NCBI RefSeq assembly: GCF_013363995.1
Contig: NZ_JABWGO010000013.1
Coordinates: forward strand, 62,001 to 126,000
Source of the DNA: Nonomuraea rhodomycinica
GTDB lineage: Bacteria > Actinomycetota > Actinomycetes > Streptosporangiales > Streptosporangiaceae
Length of the DNA stretch: 64,000 nt
Direction: 5' to 3'
Shown: piece after piece, positions 1 through 9,195 of the stretch
Position numbering within the stretch: the first letter of the stretch is position 1
Layout: each line of letters starts with the position of its first letter
The notes under the pieces: generated by a model
The model's input: only the letters and a program-made list of their open reading frames with translations
What the model was told of the DNA's origin: nothing
Database searches by the model: none
Translations under genes and position numbers: made by a program

Positions 1-32
1 GCACCCTCGAACGCGACCTCACCGGATCCTGA
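1..32 (+). CDS. C-terminal tail of an upstream gene (partial)
   Basis: An open frame from base 3 reads TLERDLTGS and stops with TGA at 30-32. It overlaps the 3' end of the convergent EamA gene. Only nine residues are visible, so no family can be assigned. It may equally be chance. Confidence 0.2.
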   Translation, partial: TLERDLTGS

Positions 33-936
33 CCGGCTCCTGACCGGCGGCGCGACGGGCGCGGGCCGCCGGACGGCGGGACACGGCGACCCCGGCCAGG
101 CACAGCGCCCCGCCGAGCAGGGTGAGCAGCCCGGGCACCTCGCCCAGCAGCGCCCACGACATGGCCACCACCAGCACCGGCACCGCGTACGTGGTCGCGC
201 CCATCCTCCCCGCCGTCGTGCGGGCCAGGGCGAACGCCCAGGTGGTGAACGCCAGCGCGGTCGGGACCACCCCCAGGTAGACCATGTTGAGCGTCGCCGG
301 CAGCGGGGCGCGGGCCGCCTCGCTCACGAGCACGCCGGCGAAGGGCAGGCAGGCCACGGTTCCGACCAGGCAGCCGTAGAAGGTGACCTGCAGCGCGCCG
401 GCGTGCCGCAGCGCGGGCTTCTGCGCCACGACGCCTCCGGCGTACGAGATGGCGGCCAGCAGGCACAGCAGCACGCCGAGCACGGAGGCGTGCCCGCCGC
501 CGGACACCGAGGCCCCGACGACCACCGCGCCCGCGAACGACACGCCCATGCCGGCCAGCAGCGGCCGGGGCAGCCCCTCGCCCAGCAGCCGCGCGCTCAG
601 CAGGGCGATGAGGATCGGCCCGATGTTGACCACCATGGCCGCGGTCCCGGCGTCAACCTCCCGCTCGCCCCAGTTCAGGACCACCATGTACGCGCCGAAC
701 CACAGCACGCCCGAGGTGGCGATCCCCGGCCACGCGGCGCGCGGCGGCCATCCCACCCGCCGGGCCAGGGCGATGGCGCCCAGCACGAGCGTCCCGGCGA
801 GCAGCCGCCCGAGGGCCAGCGCGCCCGGGGAGTAGGCCGCGCCGGCGCTGCGGATGGACACGAAGGCCGACGCCCACGCCACGACGGTCACACCGGCCGC
901 CGCCATGGCGGGCCACTCGCTCTTTCGGAACACCAT
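19..936 (-). CDS. EamA/DMT-family transporter
   Basis: A 305-aa integral membrane protein with about ten hydrophobic segments arranged as two EamA-type halves, roughly residues 12-145 and 155-290. The inner end of the first half (GEGLPRPLLAGM) and of the second (LLGEVPGLLTLLGGALCLAGV) show the usual E-x-P/G boundary of drug/metabolite transporters. The C-terminus is a short basic tail (SRRPAARARRA). Family members export amino acids, metabolites or drugs across the cytoplasmic membrane, and the substrate cannot be told from sequence. The start at 936 has only a weak GTGGGG upstream; an internal ATG at residue 11 is an alternative. It is transcribed alone, with no evident operon partner. Confidence 0.85.
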   Translation of the reverse strand: MVFRKSEWPAMAAAGVTVVAWASAFVSIRSAGAAYSPGALALGRLLAGTLVLGAIALARRVGWPPRAAWPGIATSGVLWFGAYMVVLNWGEREVDAGTAAMVVNIGPILIALLSARLLGEGLPRPLLAGMGVSFAGAVVVGASVSGGGHASVLGVLLCLLAAISYAGGVVAQKPALRHAGALQVTFYGCLVGTVACLPFAGVLVSEAARAPLPATLNMVYLGVVPTALAFTTWAFALARTTAGRMGATTYAVPVLVVAMSWALLGEVPGLLTLLGGALCLAGVAVSRRPAARARRAAGQEPVRIR

Positions 937-1003
937 GGCCCCACGGTAGGGGGATAATCCTTCGCTGTTGACCGAAATATCCCACCCTGGCCGGGGCGCC
1001 GCC

Positions 1004-2914
1004 TCAGCCGACGTGGACGTGCGGCCGGCGTGCGGGATCGTGCTCGGCCTGGCGCAGCACCTCCCGCGTGAGCGCGGGCACGTCGCCGCCGCCGAAGACC
1101 AGGTAACGCAGCATGGCCACGACCGGGTTGCCCTCGGTCCAGTGGAAGTAGATGTGCGGGGCTCCGCCCGTGCGCTCGCGCAGGTAGAGCAGGATCGCGG
1201 CGAGCGTGTTGGGCACCGCGGAGCTCTCGACCGTGAGGATCTTGTGGCCGTAGCGCTCCTCGCCCCTGACGTCCAGCTCCGTCTCGAACTCCGACGCGTC
1301 GGGCACGCTCACCTCGACGAACATGACGGGCTCCGAGCTGCGCAGCCGGTGGTTGAGCCAGGTCTCGCGCACCTTGGCGTTGTACTCCTCCTGGTCACGC
1401 CGGTGCGGCTCGTTGGCGATGAGGTGGATCTCCCCGCACGCCTCGTTCACGAACTCCTCGGCCAGCGGGTCGAGCCGCACGTCGGTGACGCGCAGCTCGG
1501 TCGAGCGGGTGGCCCGCGACAGCAGCGAGGTGAGGATGATGGCCGCGATGAAGAACGAGGCGATCTTCACGCCCTCGGGCCGCTCGATGACGTTGTCCAC
1601 CAGCGTGTACGCCAGCACGAAGGAGATGACGGCGAAGCCGGCGGTCGCCCCGTGCCGCCGCCCGCGCCGGGCCGACAGCGTCACCGCGACCGCCGCCGAC
1701 AGCATGAGCACCAGCACGCCGGTCGCGTACGCGCCGCCCTGGGCGTCCACGTTCGCGTGGAAGATGACCGTGATGGCGAACCCGATGGCCGAGAAGACCA
1801 GCACGAGGGGCCGCACCGCGCCGGTCCACTCGGGCGCCATCCCGTAGCGGGGCAGGTAGCGGGGCACGAGGTTGATCAGGCCGGCCATGGCCGAGGCCCC
1901 GGCGAACCAGAGGATCGCGATCGTGGAGATGTCGTACGCGGTGCCGAACCAGGGGCCGAGGTAGCCGTGCGCGAGGTAGGCCAGCGCCCTGCCGTTGGCC
2001 TTGCCGCCGTTCTCGAACTCCTGGTGCGGGATGAGCACGGTCGTGACGAAGCTGGAGAGGATCAGGAAGACGCTCATGATGACGGCGGCGGTGGTGAGCA
2101 GCCGCCGGGCGCCCACGATGCGCCGCTTGATGTCGCCCGCGATCACCGGCATCACGGCCACGCCCGTCTCGAACCCGGACATGCCGAGCGCCAGCTTGGG
2201 CATCACGATCAGCGAGAGCCCGATCATGGCCAGCGGACTGCTGTATCCCGTGCTGAGCGCGTCCCGCCAGTCCACCACCACCTGCGGCGCCTCCAGCACG
2301 TGCAGGATCGCGGTCACCACCACCACCGCGTTCAGCGACAGGTAGACGAGGACCAGCACCACCGCGATGCCGATGGCCTCGCCGAAGCCCATGAGGAACA
2401 CCCCGCCGAGCAGGGCGAGCAGCAGCAGCGTGACCGGGACCGCCTGGCCCTGGAGCGCGTCGGGGACGAGCGGGTTCTGCAGGATGTGCGCCGTCGCGTC
2501 CGCCGCCGACAGCGTCATCGTGATCACGAAGTCGGTGGCGGCGAACCCGAGCAGGGCCAGCACGAAGATCTTGCCCCACCACTGCGGGGCGAGCCGCTCC
2601 AGCATGGCGATCGAGCCCTGGCCGTACGGGCTCTCGGCCGCCACCCTGCGGTACACCGGCAGCGCGCCCAGCAGGGTGAGCCCCACCAGGAACAGCGTGG
2701 CCAGCGGCGACAGGAAGCCGGCCGCCAGTGCGGCGATGCCCGGCTGGTAGCCCAGCGTGGAGAAGTAGTCGACGCCGGTCAGGCACATCACCCGCCACCA
2801 CGGGTGCTTGGCGTGGGGACCGTGCTCGATCTGCCTGCGGTCGGTCTGCAGACCTTCGAGGAGCCACGAGCGCAGCGTTCCCTCGGTAGCGACTGGCCGT
2901 TTCGCCAGCACCAT
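1004..2914 (-). CDS. APC-superfamily permease next to kdp
   Basis: About 636 aa. An N-terminal cytosolic stretch is followed by roughly 12 hydrophobic segments (residues about 45-470) and then a soluble C-terminal domain of about 160 aa. The first membrane segment contains GVDYFSTLGYQPGIAALAAG, the unwound-helix region typical of APC transporters. I chose the ATG at 2914 because AAGGG lies 8 nt before it; a GTG at 2923 would sit directly on that ribosome site. It is on the same strand and 136 bp downstream of kdpE. Related actinobacterial proteins are annotated as amino-acid permeases. The kdp context and KimA-like architecture (APC core plus soluble tail) make K+ uptake a reasonable alternative, but this is inference. 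Confidence 0.75.
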   Translation of the reverse strand: MVLAKRPVATEGTLRSWLLEGLQTDRRQIEHGPHAKHPWWRVMCLTGVDYFSTLGYQPGIAALAAGFLSPLATLFLVGLTLLGALPVYRRVAAESPYGQGSIAMLERLAPQWWGKIFVLALLGFAATDFVITMTLSAADATAHILQNPLVPDALQGQAVPVTLLLLALLGGVFLMGFGEAIGIAVVLVLVYLSLNAVVVVTAILHVLEAPQVVVDWRDALSTGYSSPLAMIGLSLIVMPKLALGMSGFETGVAVMPVIAGDIKRRIVGARRLLTTAAVIMSVFLILSSFVTTVLIPHQEFENGGKANGRALAYLAHGYLGPWFGTAYDISTIAILWFAGASAMAGLINLVPRYLPRYGMAPEWTGAVRPLVLVFSAIGFAITVIFHANVDAQGGAYATGVLVLMLSAAVAVTLSARRGRRHGATAGFAVISFVLAYTLVDNVIERPEGVKIASFFIAAIILTSLLSRATRSTELRVTDVRLDPLAEEFVNEACGEIHLIANEPHRRDQEEYNAKVRETWLNHRLRSSEPVMFVEVSVPDASEFETELDVRGEERYGHKILTVESSAVPNTLAAILLYLRERTGGAPHIYFHWTEGNPVVAMLRYLVFGGGDVPALTREVLRQAEHDPARRPHVHVG

Positions 2915-3050
2915 TTCGGTCACCCTTCACGAAACACGCCTAAAGCCGAAAGCACCCTACCCAGCCCGGAAGGGGAAATGGCCAGGTGAGGGCGTCAAGA
3001 ATGCGTATGAATGCATATTTTTCGGCTATTTCGGCTTGGCCGGGGAGACG

Positions 3051-3719
3051 TCACGGCTTGAAGCGATATCCCATGCCCGGCTCCGTGATCAGGTGGGCCG
3101 GATGCGCGGGGTCCCGTTCGAGTTTCTTGCGCAACTGGGCCATGTACTGGCGCAGGTAGTGCGTCTCCTTGACGTGGCCGCTCCCCCACACCTCCGCCAG
3201 CAGGTGGCGCTGGCCGACGAGCTTGCCCGGGTTGCGGAGCAGGATCTCCAGGATGCCCCACTCGGTCGGGGTCAGCCGCACGTCCCCGGAGATCGTCTTG
3301 GCGGTCAGGTCCACCGTGTGGTCACCGATCTGGATCTTGGCCAGCTCCTCCTCGTGCAGGCCCGCCCGGCGGGTGACCGCGCGGATGCGGGCGAGCAGCT
3401 CCTCCATGTCGAACGGCTTGGTCACGTAGTCGTCGGCGCCCGCGTCCAGCGCCTCGATCTTGTCCTGGTGCGCGTACCGGCCGGTCAGCACGATGATCGG
3501 GACGGTGGTCCAGCCGCGCAGCCCGTGGATGACGTCCAGGCCGTCCAGGTCGGGCAGCCCGAGGTCGAGCAGGACCAGGTCGGGATGGAACTCCGCGGCC
3601 TGGCGCAGCGCGGCCCCGCCGTCCGGGGCCGTCGCGACCTCGTAGTGGCGGGCGACGAGGTTGATCCGCAGCGCCCTGAGCAACTGCGGCTCGTCGTCGA
3701 CGACGAGGACGCGGGTCAC
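3051..3719 (-). CDS. kdpE: KdpE response regulator
   Basis: 222 aa, OmpR/PhoB class. The receiver domain (residues 1-115) has the acidic pair in VLVVDDEP, the phospho-acceptor Asp in LLDLGLPDLDG and the Lys in YVTKPFDMEE. A winged-helix DNA-binding domain follows (about 125-220; LTPTEWGILEILLRNPGKLV and the wing GMGYRF). KdpE activates kdpFABC when phosphorylated by KdpD. The start is the GTG at 3719, which overlaps the kdpD stop as GTGA, so the two are translationally coupled. The longer upstream open frame is antiparallel-frame noise within kdpD. Confidence 0.95.
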   Translation of the reverse strand: MTRVLVVDDEPQLLRALRINLVARHYEVATAPDGGAALRQAAEFHPDLVLLDLGLPDLDGLDVIHGLRGWTTVPIIVLTGRYAHQDKIEALDAGADDYVTKPFDMEELLARIRAVTRRAGLHEEELAKIQIGDHTVDLTAKTISGDVRLTPTEWGILEILLRNPGKLVGQRHLLAEVWGSGHVKETHYLRQYMAQLRKKLERDPAHPAHLITEPGMGYRFKP

Positions 3720-6256
3720 GGCGTCACCGACCGGGACGAGATGGGCAATGCGAGGATCATGGTGAGACCTCCCCCTGGTGTCTCGTCGGGGACGAGCGTG
3801 CCGCCCATGGCCTCGGCCAGTCCGCGCGAGAGGGCGAGCCCGAGGCCGACGCCGGTGTGGTTGTCGCGGTCGCCCAGCCGCTGGAACGGCATGAAGACGC
3901 GGTCGTGCGCCTCGGGCGGTATGCCGGGGCCGCGGTCGATCACCCGGACCTCCACCTGGTCGCCGTGCCAGCTCGCGCTGATCAGCGCCTTCCGGTCGGC
4001 CGGACTGTAGCGCACCGCGTTCGACAGCAGGTTGACCAGCACCCGTTCGAGCAGCGCCGGATCGGCCACCACCTCGGGCAGCTCGAACGGGATGTCGCTC
4101 TCCACCCTGTCGCCCAGCGGGCCCAGGTCGTCGATGGCCGGCGGGACGATCTCCGCCACGGCGAGGGGCTGGAGCGCCACCCCGAGGACGCCGGCCTGCA
4201 GGCGGCTCATGTCGAGCAGGTTCTCCACCAGCCGGTTCAGCTTGTCCAGGGACTCCTCGGCGGTGGCCAGCAGCTCGGCCCGGTCCTCGGCGGACCAGGT
4301 GACGTCGGTGGCGTTCAGGCTGTCCACGGCGGCCTTGGCCGAGGCGAGCGGGGTGCGCAGGTCGTGGCTGACGGCGGCCAGCAGCGCGGTCCGCATCCGG
4401 TCGGCCTCGGCCAGCGGCTCGGCCAGCTCGGCCTGCTCGCGCAGCCGTTCCTGGCGCAGCGCGACGGCGATCTCGGCGGCGAACGCCTCCAGCACCCGCC
4501 GGTCGCTGGCGGCGGGCAGCCGCCCGCGCGCCGCCAGCACCAGGCCGTCGCGCACCGTCACGTCGGTGTCGGCCCCGGCGGGGCAGGTGACCGGCGCGCC
4601 CCCGGCGGTGGCCAGGATGCGCCACGCCCGCGGCTCGGCCGGGTCGTCCGGGCTCGGCGGTCCGACGCGTTCCAGCAGGGTGACGGAGGTCAGGCCGAAC
4701 GTCTCGCGCAGCCGGGCCAGCAGCGAGGGCAGCGCCGCCTCACCGCGCAGCACGTGCCCGGCGAGCGTGGACAGCAGCTCGGCGTCGGCCTGCGCGCGCA
4801 TGGCCTCCCGGGTACGGCGGGCCGCGAGGTCCACGACCGTGCTGACCACACCCGCGACCAGCACGAAGACCACCAGGGCGAGGAGATTCTCCGGATCGGC
4901 GATGGTGAACTCGCCGGTCGGCGGGGTGAAGAACCAGTTGAGCAGCATCGACCCGCCGACCGCCGCGGTCACGGCCGGCCACATGCCGCCGGCCAGCGCG
5001 ACCCCGATGACCAGGCACAGGAACAGCAGGATCTCGCTGGGCAGCGAGACCACGGCGCGGAACGGCAGGAGGGCCAGGGTCAGCAGCGGCATCCCGGCGA
5101 CCGCGACCAGCCATCCGGCCACCCTGCGGCGCCTGGTGAGCGCGGCGCGCGAACGGGCGGGCCGCTCCCGGCCCCGCTGCGCCTCCGCGTGCGTGATCAT
5201 GTGGACGTCGATGCTGCCGGACCGGGCCGTCGTCTCCACCCCCACACCGCGCGAGAGCAGCTGCGCGAACCGGCCCCGCCGGGAGGCGCCGAGCACGAGC
5301 TGGGTGGCGTTGACGCCGCGCGCGAAGTCCAGCAGCGCCCCAGGCACGTCGTCGCCGACCACCTGGTGGTACGTGCCGCCCAGCGACTCCACCAGCGCCC
5401 GCTGCCGGGTCAGGTTGGCGGGGTCGCCGCCGGCCAGGCCGTCCGCGCTGGTGACGTGGACGGCCAGCAGGTCGGCGCCCTTGGACCGCGCGGCGATCCG
5501 GGCCGCCCGCCGGACCAGGGTGTCGCCCTCCGGCCCGCCGGTCACCGCCACCACGACCCGCTCGCGCGCCTCCCACGTGCCCTCGATGCCGTGGGCGGCG
5601 CGGTAGCGGTCGAGCTGCTCGTCCACCTTGCCCGCCACCCACAGCAGCGCCAGCTCCCGCAGCGCCGTCAGGTTGCCCTCGCGGAAGAAGTTGGACAGCG
5701 CCGCGTCCACCTTCTCCGGCGCGTACACGTTGCCGTGGGCCAGCCGGCGGCGCAGCGCCTCCGGCGACATGTCCACCAGCTCGACCTGGTCGGCGCGGCG
5801 CACCACCTCGTCCGGCACGGTCTCCCGCTGCGCGATGCCGGTGATCTGCTCGACGACGTCGTTGACCGACTCCAGGTGCTGGATGTTGACCGTGGTGACG
5901 ACGTCCACGCCGGCGTCCAGGATCTCCTCGATGTCCTGCCAGCGCTTGGCGTTGCGCGAGCCGGGCACGTTGGTGTGGGCCAGCTCGTCGATGAGCGCCA
6001 CCCTGGGGGCGCGGGCGACGACCGCGTCCACGTCCAGCTCGGTGAAGCTCACGCCCCGGTGGACGAGGGTGCGGCGGGGCACGACCTCCAGCCCCTCCAG
6101 CAGCTCGGCGGTGCGGGCGCGGCCGTGGGTCTCGACGAACCCCACGACCACGTCCCGGCCGCGCTGCCGGGCGCGCCGGCCCTCGCCGAGCATCGCGTAC
6201 GTCTTGCCGACCCCGGGGGCCGCCCCGAGGTAGACCCGCAGGCGACCCCTGGTCAT
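3716..6256 (-). CDS. kdpD: KdpD sensor histidine kinase
   Basis: 846 aa. The N-terminal KdpD domain has Walker A GAAPGVGKT and the DELAHTN motif (residues about 10-215). A Usp-like domain follows (about 240-365), then four closely spaced TM segments (about 395-480), a GAF-like region, and a HisKA/HATPase core. The core shows the H-box SHDLRTPLAS, N-box NAVRYSP, G1 DRGPGIPP and G2 GVGLGLALS. It senses low K+ or turgor and phosphorylates KdpE. In several Gram-positives the Usp domain binds c-di-AMP; that is not testable here. The start ATG at 6256 overlaps the kdpC stop (ATGA). Length is close to E. coli KdpD (894 aa). Confidence 0.95.
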   Translation of the reverse strand: MTRGRLRVYLGAAPGVGKTYAMLGEGRRARQRGRDVVVGFVETHGRARTAELLEGLEVVPRRTLVHRGVSFTELDVDAVVARAPRVALIDELAHTNVPGSRNAKRWQDIEEILDAGVDVVTTVNIQHLESVNDVVEQITGIAQRETVPDEVVRRADQVELVDMSPEALRRRLAHGNVYAPEKVDAALSNFFREGNLTALRELALLWVAGKVDEQLDRYRAAHGIEGTWEARERVVVAVTGGPEGDTLVRRAARIAARSKGADLLAVHVTSADGLAGGDPANLTRQRALVESLGGTYHQVVGDDVPGALLDFARGVNATQLVLGASRRGRFAQLLSRGVGVETTARSGSIDVHMITHAEAQRGRERPARSRAALTRRRRVAGWLVAVAGMPLLTLALLPFRAVVSLPSEILLFLCLVIGVALAGGMWPAVTAAVGGSMLLNWFFTPPTGEFTIADPENLLALVVFVLVAGVVSTVVDLAARRTREAMRAQADAELLSTLAGHVLRGEAALPSLLARLRETFGLTSVTLLERVGPPSPDDPAEPRAWRILATAGGAPVTCPAGADTDVTVRDGLVLAARGRLPAASDRRVLEAFAAEIAVALRQERLREQAELAEPLAEADRMRTALLAAVSHDLRTPLASAKAAVDSLNATDVTWSAEDRAELLATAEESLDKLNRLVENLLDMSRLQAGVLGVALQPLAVAEIVPPAIDDLGPLGDRVESDIPFELPEVVADPALLERVLVNLLSNAVRYSPADRKALISASWHGDQVEVRVIDRGPGIPPEAHDRVFMPFQRLGDRDNHTGVGLGLALSRGLAEAMGGTLVPDETPGGGLTMILALPISSRSVTP

Positions 6257-7092
6257 GACCGGTCGAGGGCCAGGTTGAGTTCGAGCACGTTGACCGCGGG
6301 CTCGCCCATGAAGCCGAGCGCCCTGCCGGTGGTGTGCTCCCTGATGAGGGCCCGGATCCGGTCCACGCCGACTCCTCTCTCCCTGGCCACCCGCGGCGCC
6401 TGGAGCCGGGCGTAGGCGAGCGAGATGTGCGGGTCGAGCCCGGAGCCGCCGGCGGTCACCGCGTCGGCGGGCACCTGGACGGCCGCCTGCGTCACGCCGC
6501 CGCGGACGGGGACGGTGCGGCCGGCCGCGTAGTCCTCGCCGGGCCGCGCGCACTCGACCTTGACGCCACGGTACTCGGCGACGAACGGCGTCGCGGGACA
6601 GGGCTGGTTGACCGACACGGCCCGCACCGGCCGGCCGGCGACCGGGAAGACCTTCAGCACCGCGCCGACCCCGTCCGGCGTGCAGTACGGCCGGGCGCCG
6701 CTGACGCCCTCCCGCTCGCCGATCGCCCTGGAGCGGGCGCAGACCTGGGTGAGCAGCGACGCGCGGCCGGGCGTGTCCACGACGTCCTCCGGGCCGAGGT
6801 TGCTCGCCGCGGTGGAGAGCATGTCGTAGCCGTCGCCGGCGGCCGACGGCCGGGACTGGAAGTACGTCGCGACGGGCTTGCCGGCGGCGTCGGTGAAGCT
6901 CTGGCCGACGATCGCGCTGCCGACGGTCCTGCCGTCCCGCTCGATCAGGGAGCCGTTGGCCTGGCGGTCGAACAGGAGCTGGGCCACGCCGGTCACCGCG
7001 AGCGGGTAGAGCGCGCCCGTGACCAGCGTCAGCACGACGAGCGCCCGGACGGCGGCGAGGTGCCGGCGGATCCAGCTTGGCATGTGGTCCAT
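6253..7092 (-). CDS. kdpC: KdpC, potassium-transporting ATPase subunit C, with extra extracytoplasmic insert
   Basis: 279 aa, against about 190 for E. coli KdpC. One N-terminal TM (residues about 12-38) is followed by an extracytoplasmic domain. Family landmarks are present: the YFQSRPSAA region, SNLGPED, GSGLDPHIS and the C-terminal VNVLELNLALD. The extra length lies between SNLGP and GSGLDPHIS, about 70-85 residues containing four cysteines (VCARS, PYCTP, QPCPA, VECARP) that could form disulfides. KdpC stabilises the KdpA-KdpB complex and helps K+ binding. The gene abuts kdpB, whose stop is immediately upstream, and overlaps kdpD. The start could also be the Met at residue 4. Confidence 0.92.
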   Translation of the reverse strand: MDHMPSWIRRHLAAVRALVVLTLVTGALYPLAVTGVAQLLFDRQANGSLIERDGRTVGSAIVGQSFTDAAGKPVATYFQSRPSAAGDGYDMLSTAASNLGPEDVVDTPGRASLLTQVCARSRAIGEREGVSGARPYCTPDGVGAVLKVFPVAGRPVRAVSVNQPCPATPFVAEYRGVKVECARPGEDYAAGRTVPVRGGVTQAAVQVPADAVTAGGSGLDPHISLAYARLQAPRVARERGVGVDRIRALIREHTTGRALGFMGEPAVNVLELNLALDRS

Positions 7093-9195
7093 TTACGACA
7101 TCCCCGGAAGGAACTGGATGAGCAGGTCGATGAGCTTGATGCCGGCGAAGGGGGCCACGATGCCGCCCAGGCCGTAGACGTACAGGTTGCGGCTGAGGAG
7201 CTTGGAGGCGCCGGAGGGGCGGTAGCGCACGCCGCGCAGGGCGAGCGGGATCAGCGCGATGATCACCAGGGCGTTGAAGATCACTGCGGCGAGGATCGCC
7301 GACTGGGGACTGGCCAGGCCCATGACGTTGAGCGCGTCCAGGCCCGGGTAGACCGCGGCGAACATCGCCGGGATGATCGCGAAGTACTTCGCGACGTCGT
7401 TGGCGATCGAGAACGTGGTCAGCGCGCCGCGCGTGATGAGGAGCTGCTTGCCGATCTCCACGATCTCGATGAGCTTGGTGGGGTTGGAGTCGAGGTCCAC
7501 CATGTTCCCGGCCTCCTTGGCGGCGGAGGTGCCGGTGTTCATGGCCACGCCGACGTCGGCCTGGGCGAGGGCGGGGGCGTCGTTGGTGCCGTCCCCGGTC
7601 ATCGCGACCAGCCGTCCGCCCTCCTGCTCCTTCTTGATCAGCGCCAGCTTGTCCTCGGGCGTGGCCTCGGCGAGGAAGTCGTCCACGCCGGCCTCCTCCG
7701 CGATGGCCCGAGCGGTCAGCGGGTTGTCGCCGGTGATCATGACGGTGCGGATGCCCATGCGGCGCATCTCGTCGAAGCGCTCCCGCATGCCCTTCTTCAC
7801 GACGTCCTTGAGGTGGATGACGCCGAGCACCCGGCCCTTCTCGGCCACGACCAGCGGCGTGCCGCCGCTGGCGGAGATGCCGTCCACGAGGCGCCCGACC
7901 TCGTCGGCCGGGTGGCCGCCGTGGTCGCGCACCCACGTCATGACCGCCGTGGCGGCGCCCTTGCGGATCTCCCGGCCGTCCAGGTCCACCCCCGACATGC
8001 GGGTCTGCGCGGTGAAGGGCACCCACGTGGCGTGGGTCAGCTCGCCCGGCTCGCGCTCGCGCAGGCCGTACACCTCCTTGGCGTGGACGACGATGGAGCG
8101 GCCCTCGGGCGTCTCGTCGGCGAGGCTGGACAGCTGCGCCGCCTTGGCGAGCTCCTCCTCGGTGACGCCGCGGATCGGCACGAACTCGCCGGCCTGCCGG
8201 TTGCCCAGCGTGATCGTGCCGGTCTTGTCCAGCAGCAGCGTCGAGACGTCGCCCGCGGCCTCCACGGCGCGGCCGGACATCGCGAGGACGTTGCGCTGCA
8301 CGAGACGGTCCATGCCCGCGATGCCGATGGCCGACAGCAGCGCGCCGATCGTGGTCGGGATCAGGCAGACGACCAGCGAGACCAGCACGATCCCGGTGAC
8401 ACCGTCGGAGGTGAGCGCGAGGGAGTCGGGCACCCCCGGGTTGACGGCCATGGAGTAGATGGCCAGCGGCTGCATGGTGGCGGTGGCGACCAGGAAGACG
8501 ATCGTCAGCGCGGCGAGCAGGATGTTGAGGGCGATCTCGTTGGGCGTCTTCTGCCGGTTCGCGCCCTCGACCAGGGCGATCATCCGGTCCACGAAGCTCT
8601 CGCCGGGCCGCTGCGTGATCACGACGACGATCCGGTCCGACAGCACCTTCGTGCCGCCCGTCACCGCGGAGCGGTCGCCGCCGGACTCGCGGATCACCGG
8701 GGCCGACTCGCCGGTGATGGCCGACTCGTCCACGGACGCGATGCCCTCGACCACGTCGCCGTCACCGGGGACGGTCTCACCGGCCTCGACGACGACGAAG
8801 TCGCCCTGCCTGAGTTCGGCCGCGCCGACCACGTCCCACTCCGCGGAGGTCCGCTCACGCAGGCGGCGCGCGGTGGTGTCGCGCTTGGCCGCGCGCAGCG
8901 TGGCGGCCTGCGCCTTGCCGCGCCCCTCGGCGACAGCCTCGGCCAGGTTGGCGAAGACGACCGTCAGCCAGAGCCACCCGGCGATCGCCCAGCCGAAGAA
9001 CGAGGTCTCGGTGGTGGCGGCCAGGACCGTGGTGGCCAGCGCGCCGATCTCGACGATCAGCATGACCGGGTTGCGCCACAGCGTGGCCGGGTTGAGCTTG
9101 CGCAGGGCCTCGGGCAGCGACGTGAGGAGCTGCCGGGGGTCGAGCAGGCCGCCGCCGACCCGTTCGGGGGCGCCTTCGAGCACGTGCGTGGACAT
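7093..9195 (-). CDS. kdpB: KdpB, P-type ATPase catalytic subunit
   Basis: 700 aa, normal length. All P-type landmarks are visible: ITGES in the actuator domain, the phosphorylated Asp in DKTGTITLGN, KGAA in the nucleotide domain, and TGDGTNDAPALAQADV in the hinge. TM helices lie at the N-terminal side (residues about 45-90), flanking the phosphorylation domain (about 235-300), and at the C-terminus (about 590-690). It hydrolyses ATP to drive K+ import through KdpA. ATG overlaps the kdpA stop by one base (TGATG). Confidence 0.97.
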   Translation of the reverse strand: MSTHVLEGAPERVGGGLLDPRQLLTSLPEALRKLNPATLWRNPVMLIVEIGALATTVLAATTETSFFGWAIAGWLWLTVVFANLAEAVAEGRGKAQAATLRAAKRDTTARRLRERTSAEWDVVGAAELRQGDFVVVEAGETVPGDGDVVEGIASVDESAITGESAPVIRESGGDRSAVTGGTKVLSDRIVVVITQRPGESFVDRMIALVEGANRQKTPNEIALNILLAALTIVFLVATATMQPLAIYSMAVNPGVPDSLALTSDGVTGIVLVSLVVCLIPTTIGALLSAIGIAGMDRLVQRNVLAMSGRAVEAAGDVSTLLLDKTGTITLGNRQAGEFVPIRGVTEEELAKAAQLSSLADETPEGRSIVVHAKEVYGLREREPGELTHATWVPFTAQTRMSGVDLDGREIRKGAATAVMTWVRDHGGHPADEVGRLVDGISASGGTPLVVAEKGRVLGVIHLKDVVKKGMRERFDEMRRMGIRTVMITGDNPLTARAIAEEAGVDDFLAEATPEDKLALIKKEQEGGRLVAMTGDGTNDAPALAQADVGVAMNTGTSAAKEAGNMVDLDSNPTKLIEIVEIGKQLLITRGALTTFSIANDVAKYFAIIPAMFAAVYPGLDALNVMGLASPQSAILAAVIFNALVIIALIPLALRGVRYRPSGASKLLSRNLYVYGLGGIVAPFAGIKLIDLLIQFLPGMS

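Noticed and set aside
2915..3050. c-di-AMP (ydaO-type) riboswitch before the APC permease
   Set aside because: The gap is too short and lacks the expected conserved cores; no convincing structure was seen.
6257..8026. Upstream extension of the kdpD frame into kdpC and kdpB
   Set aside because: The extension is Arg/Gly/Pro-rich out-of-frame sequence; KdpD begins at the ATG overlapping the kdpC stop.
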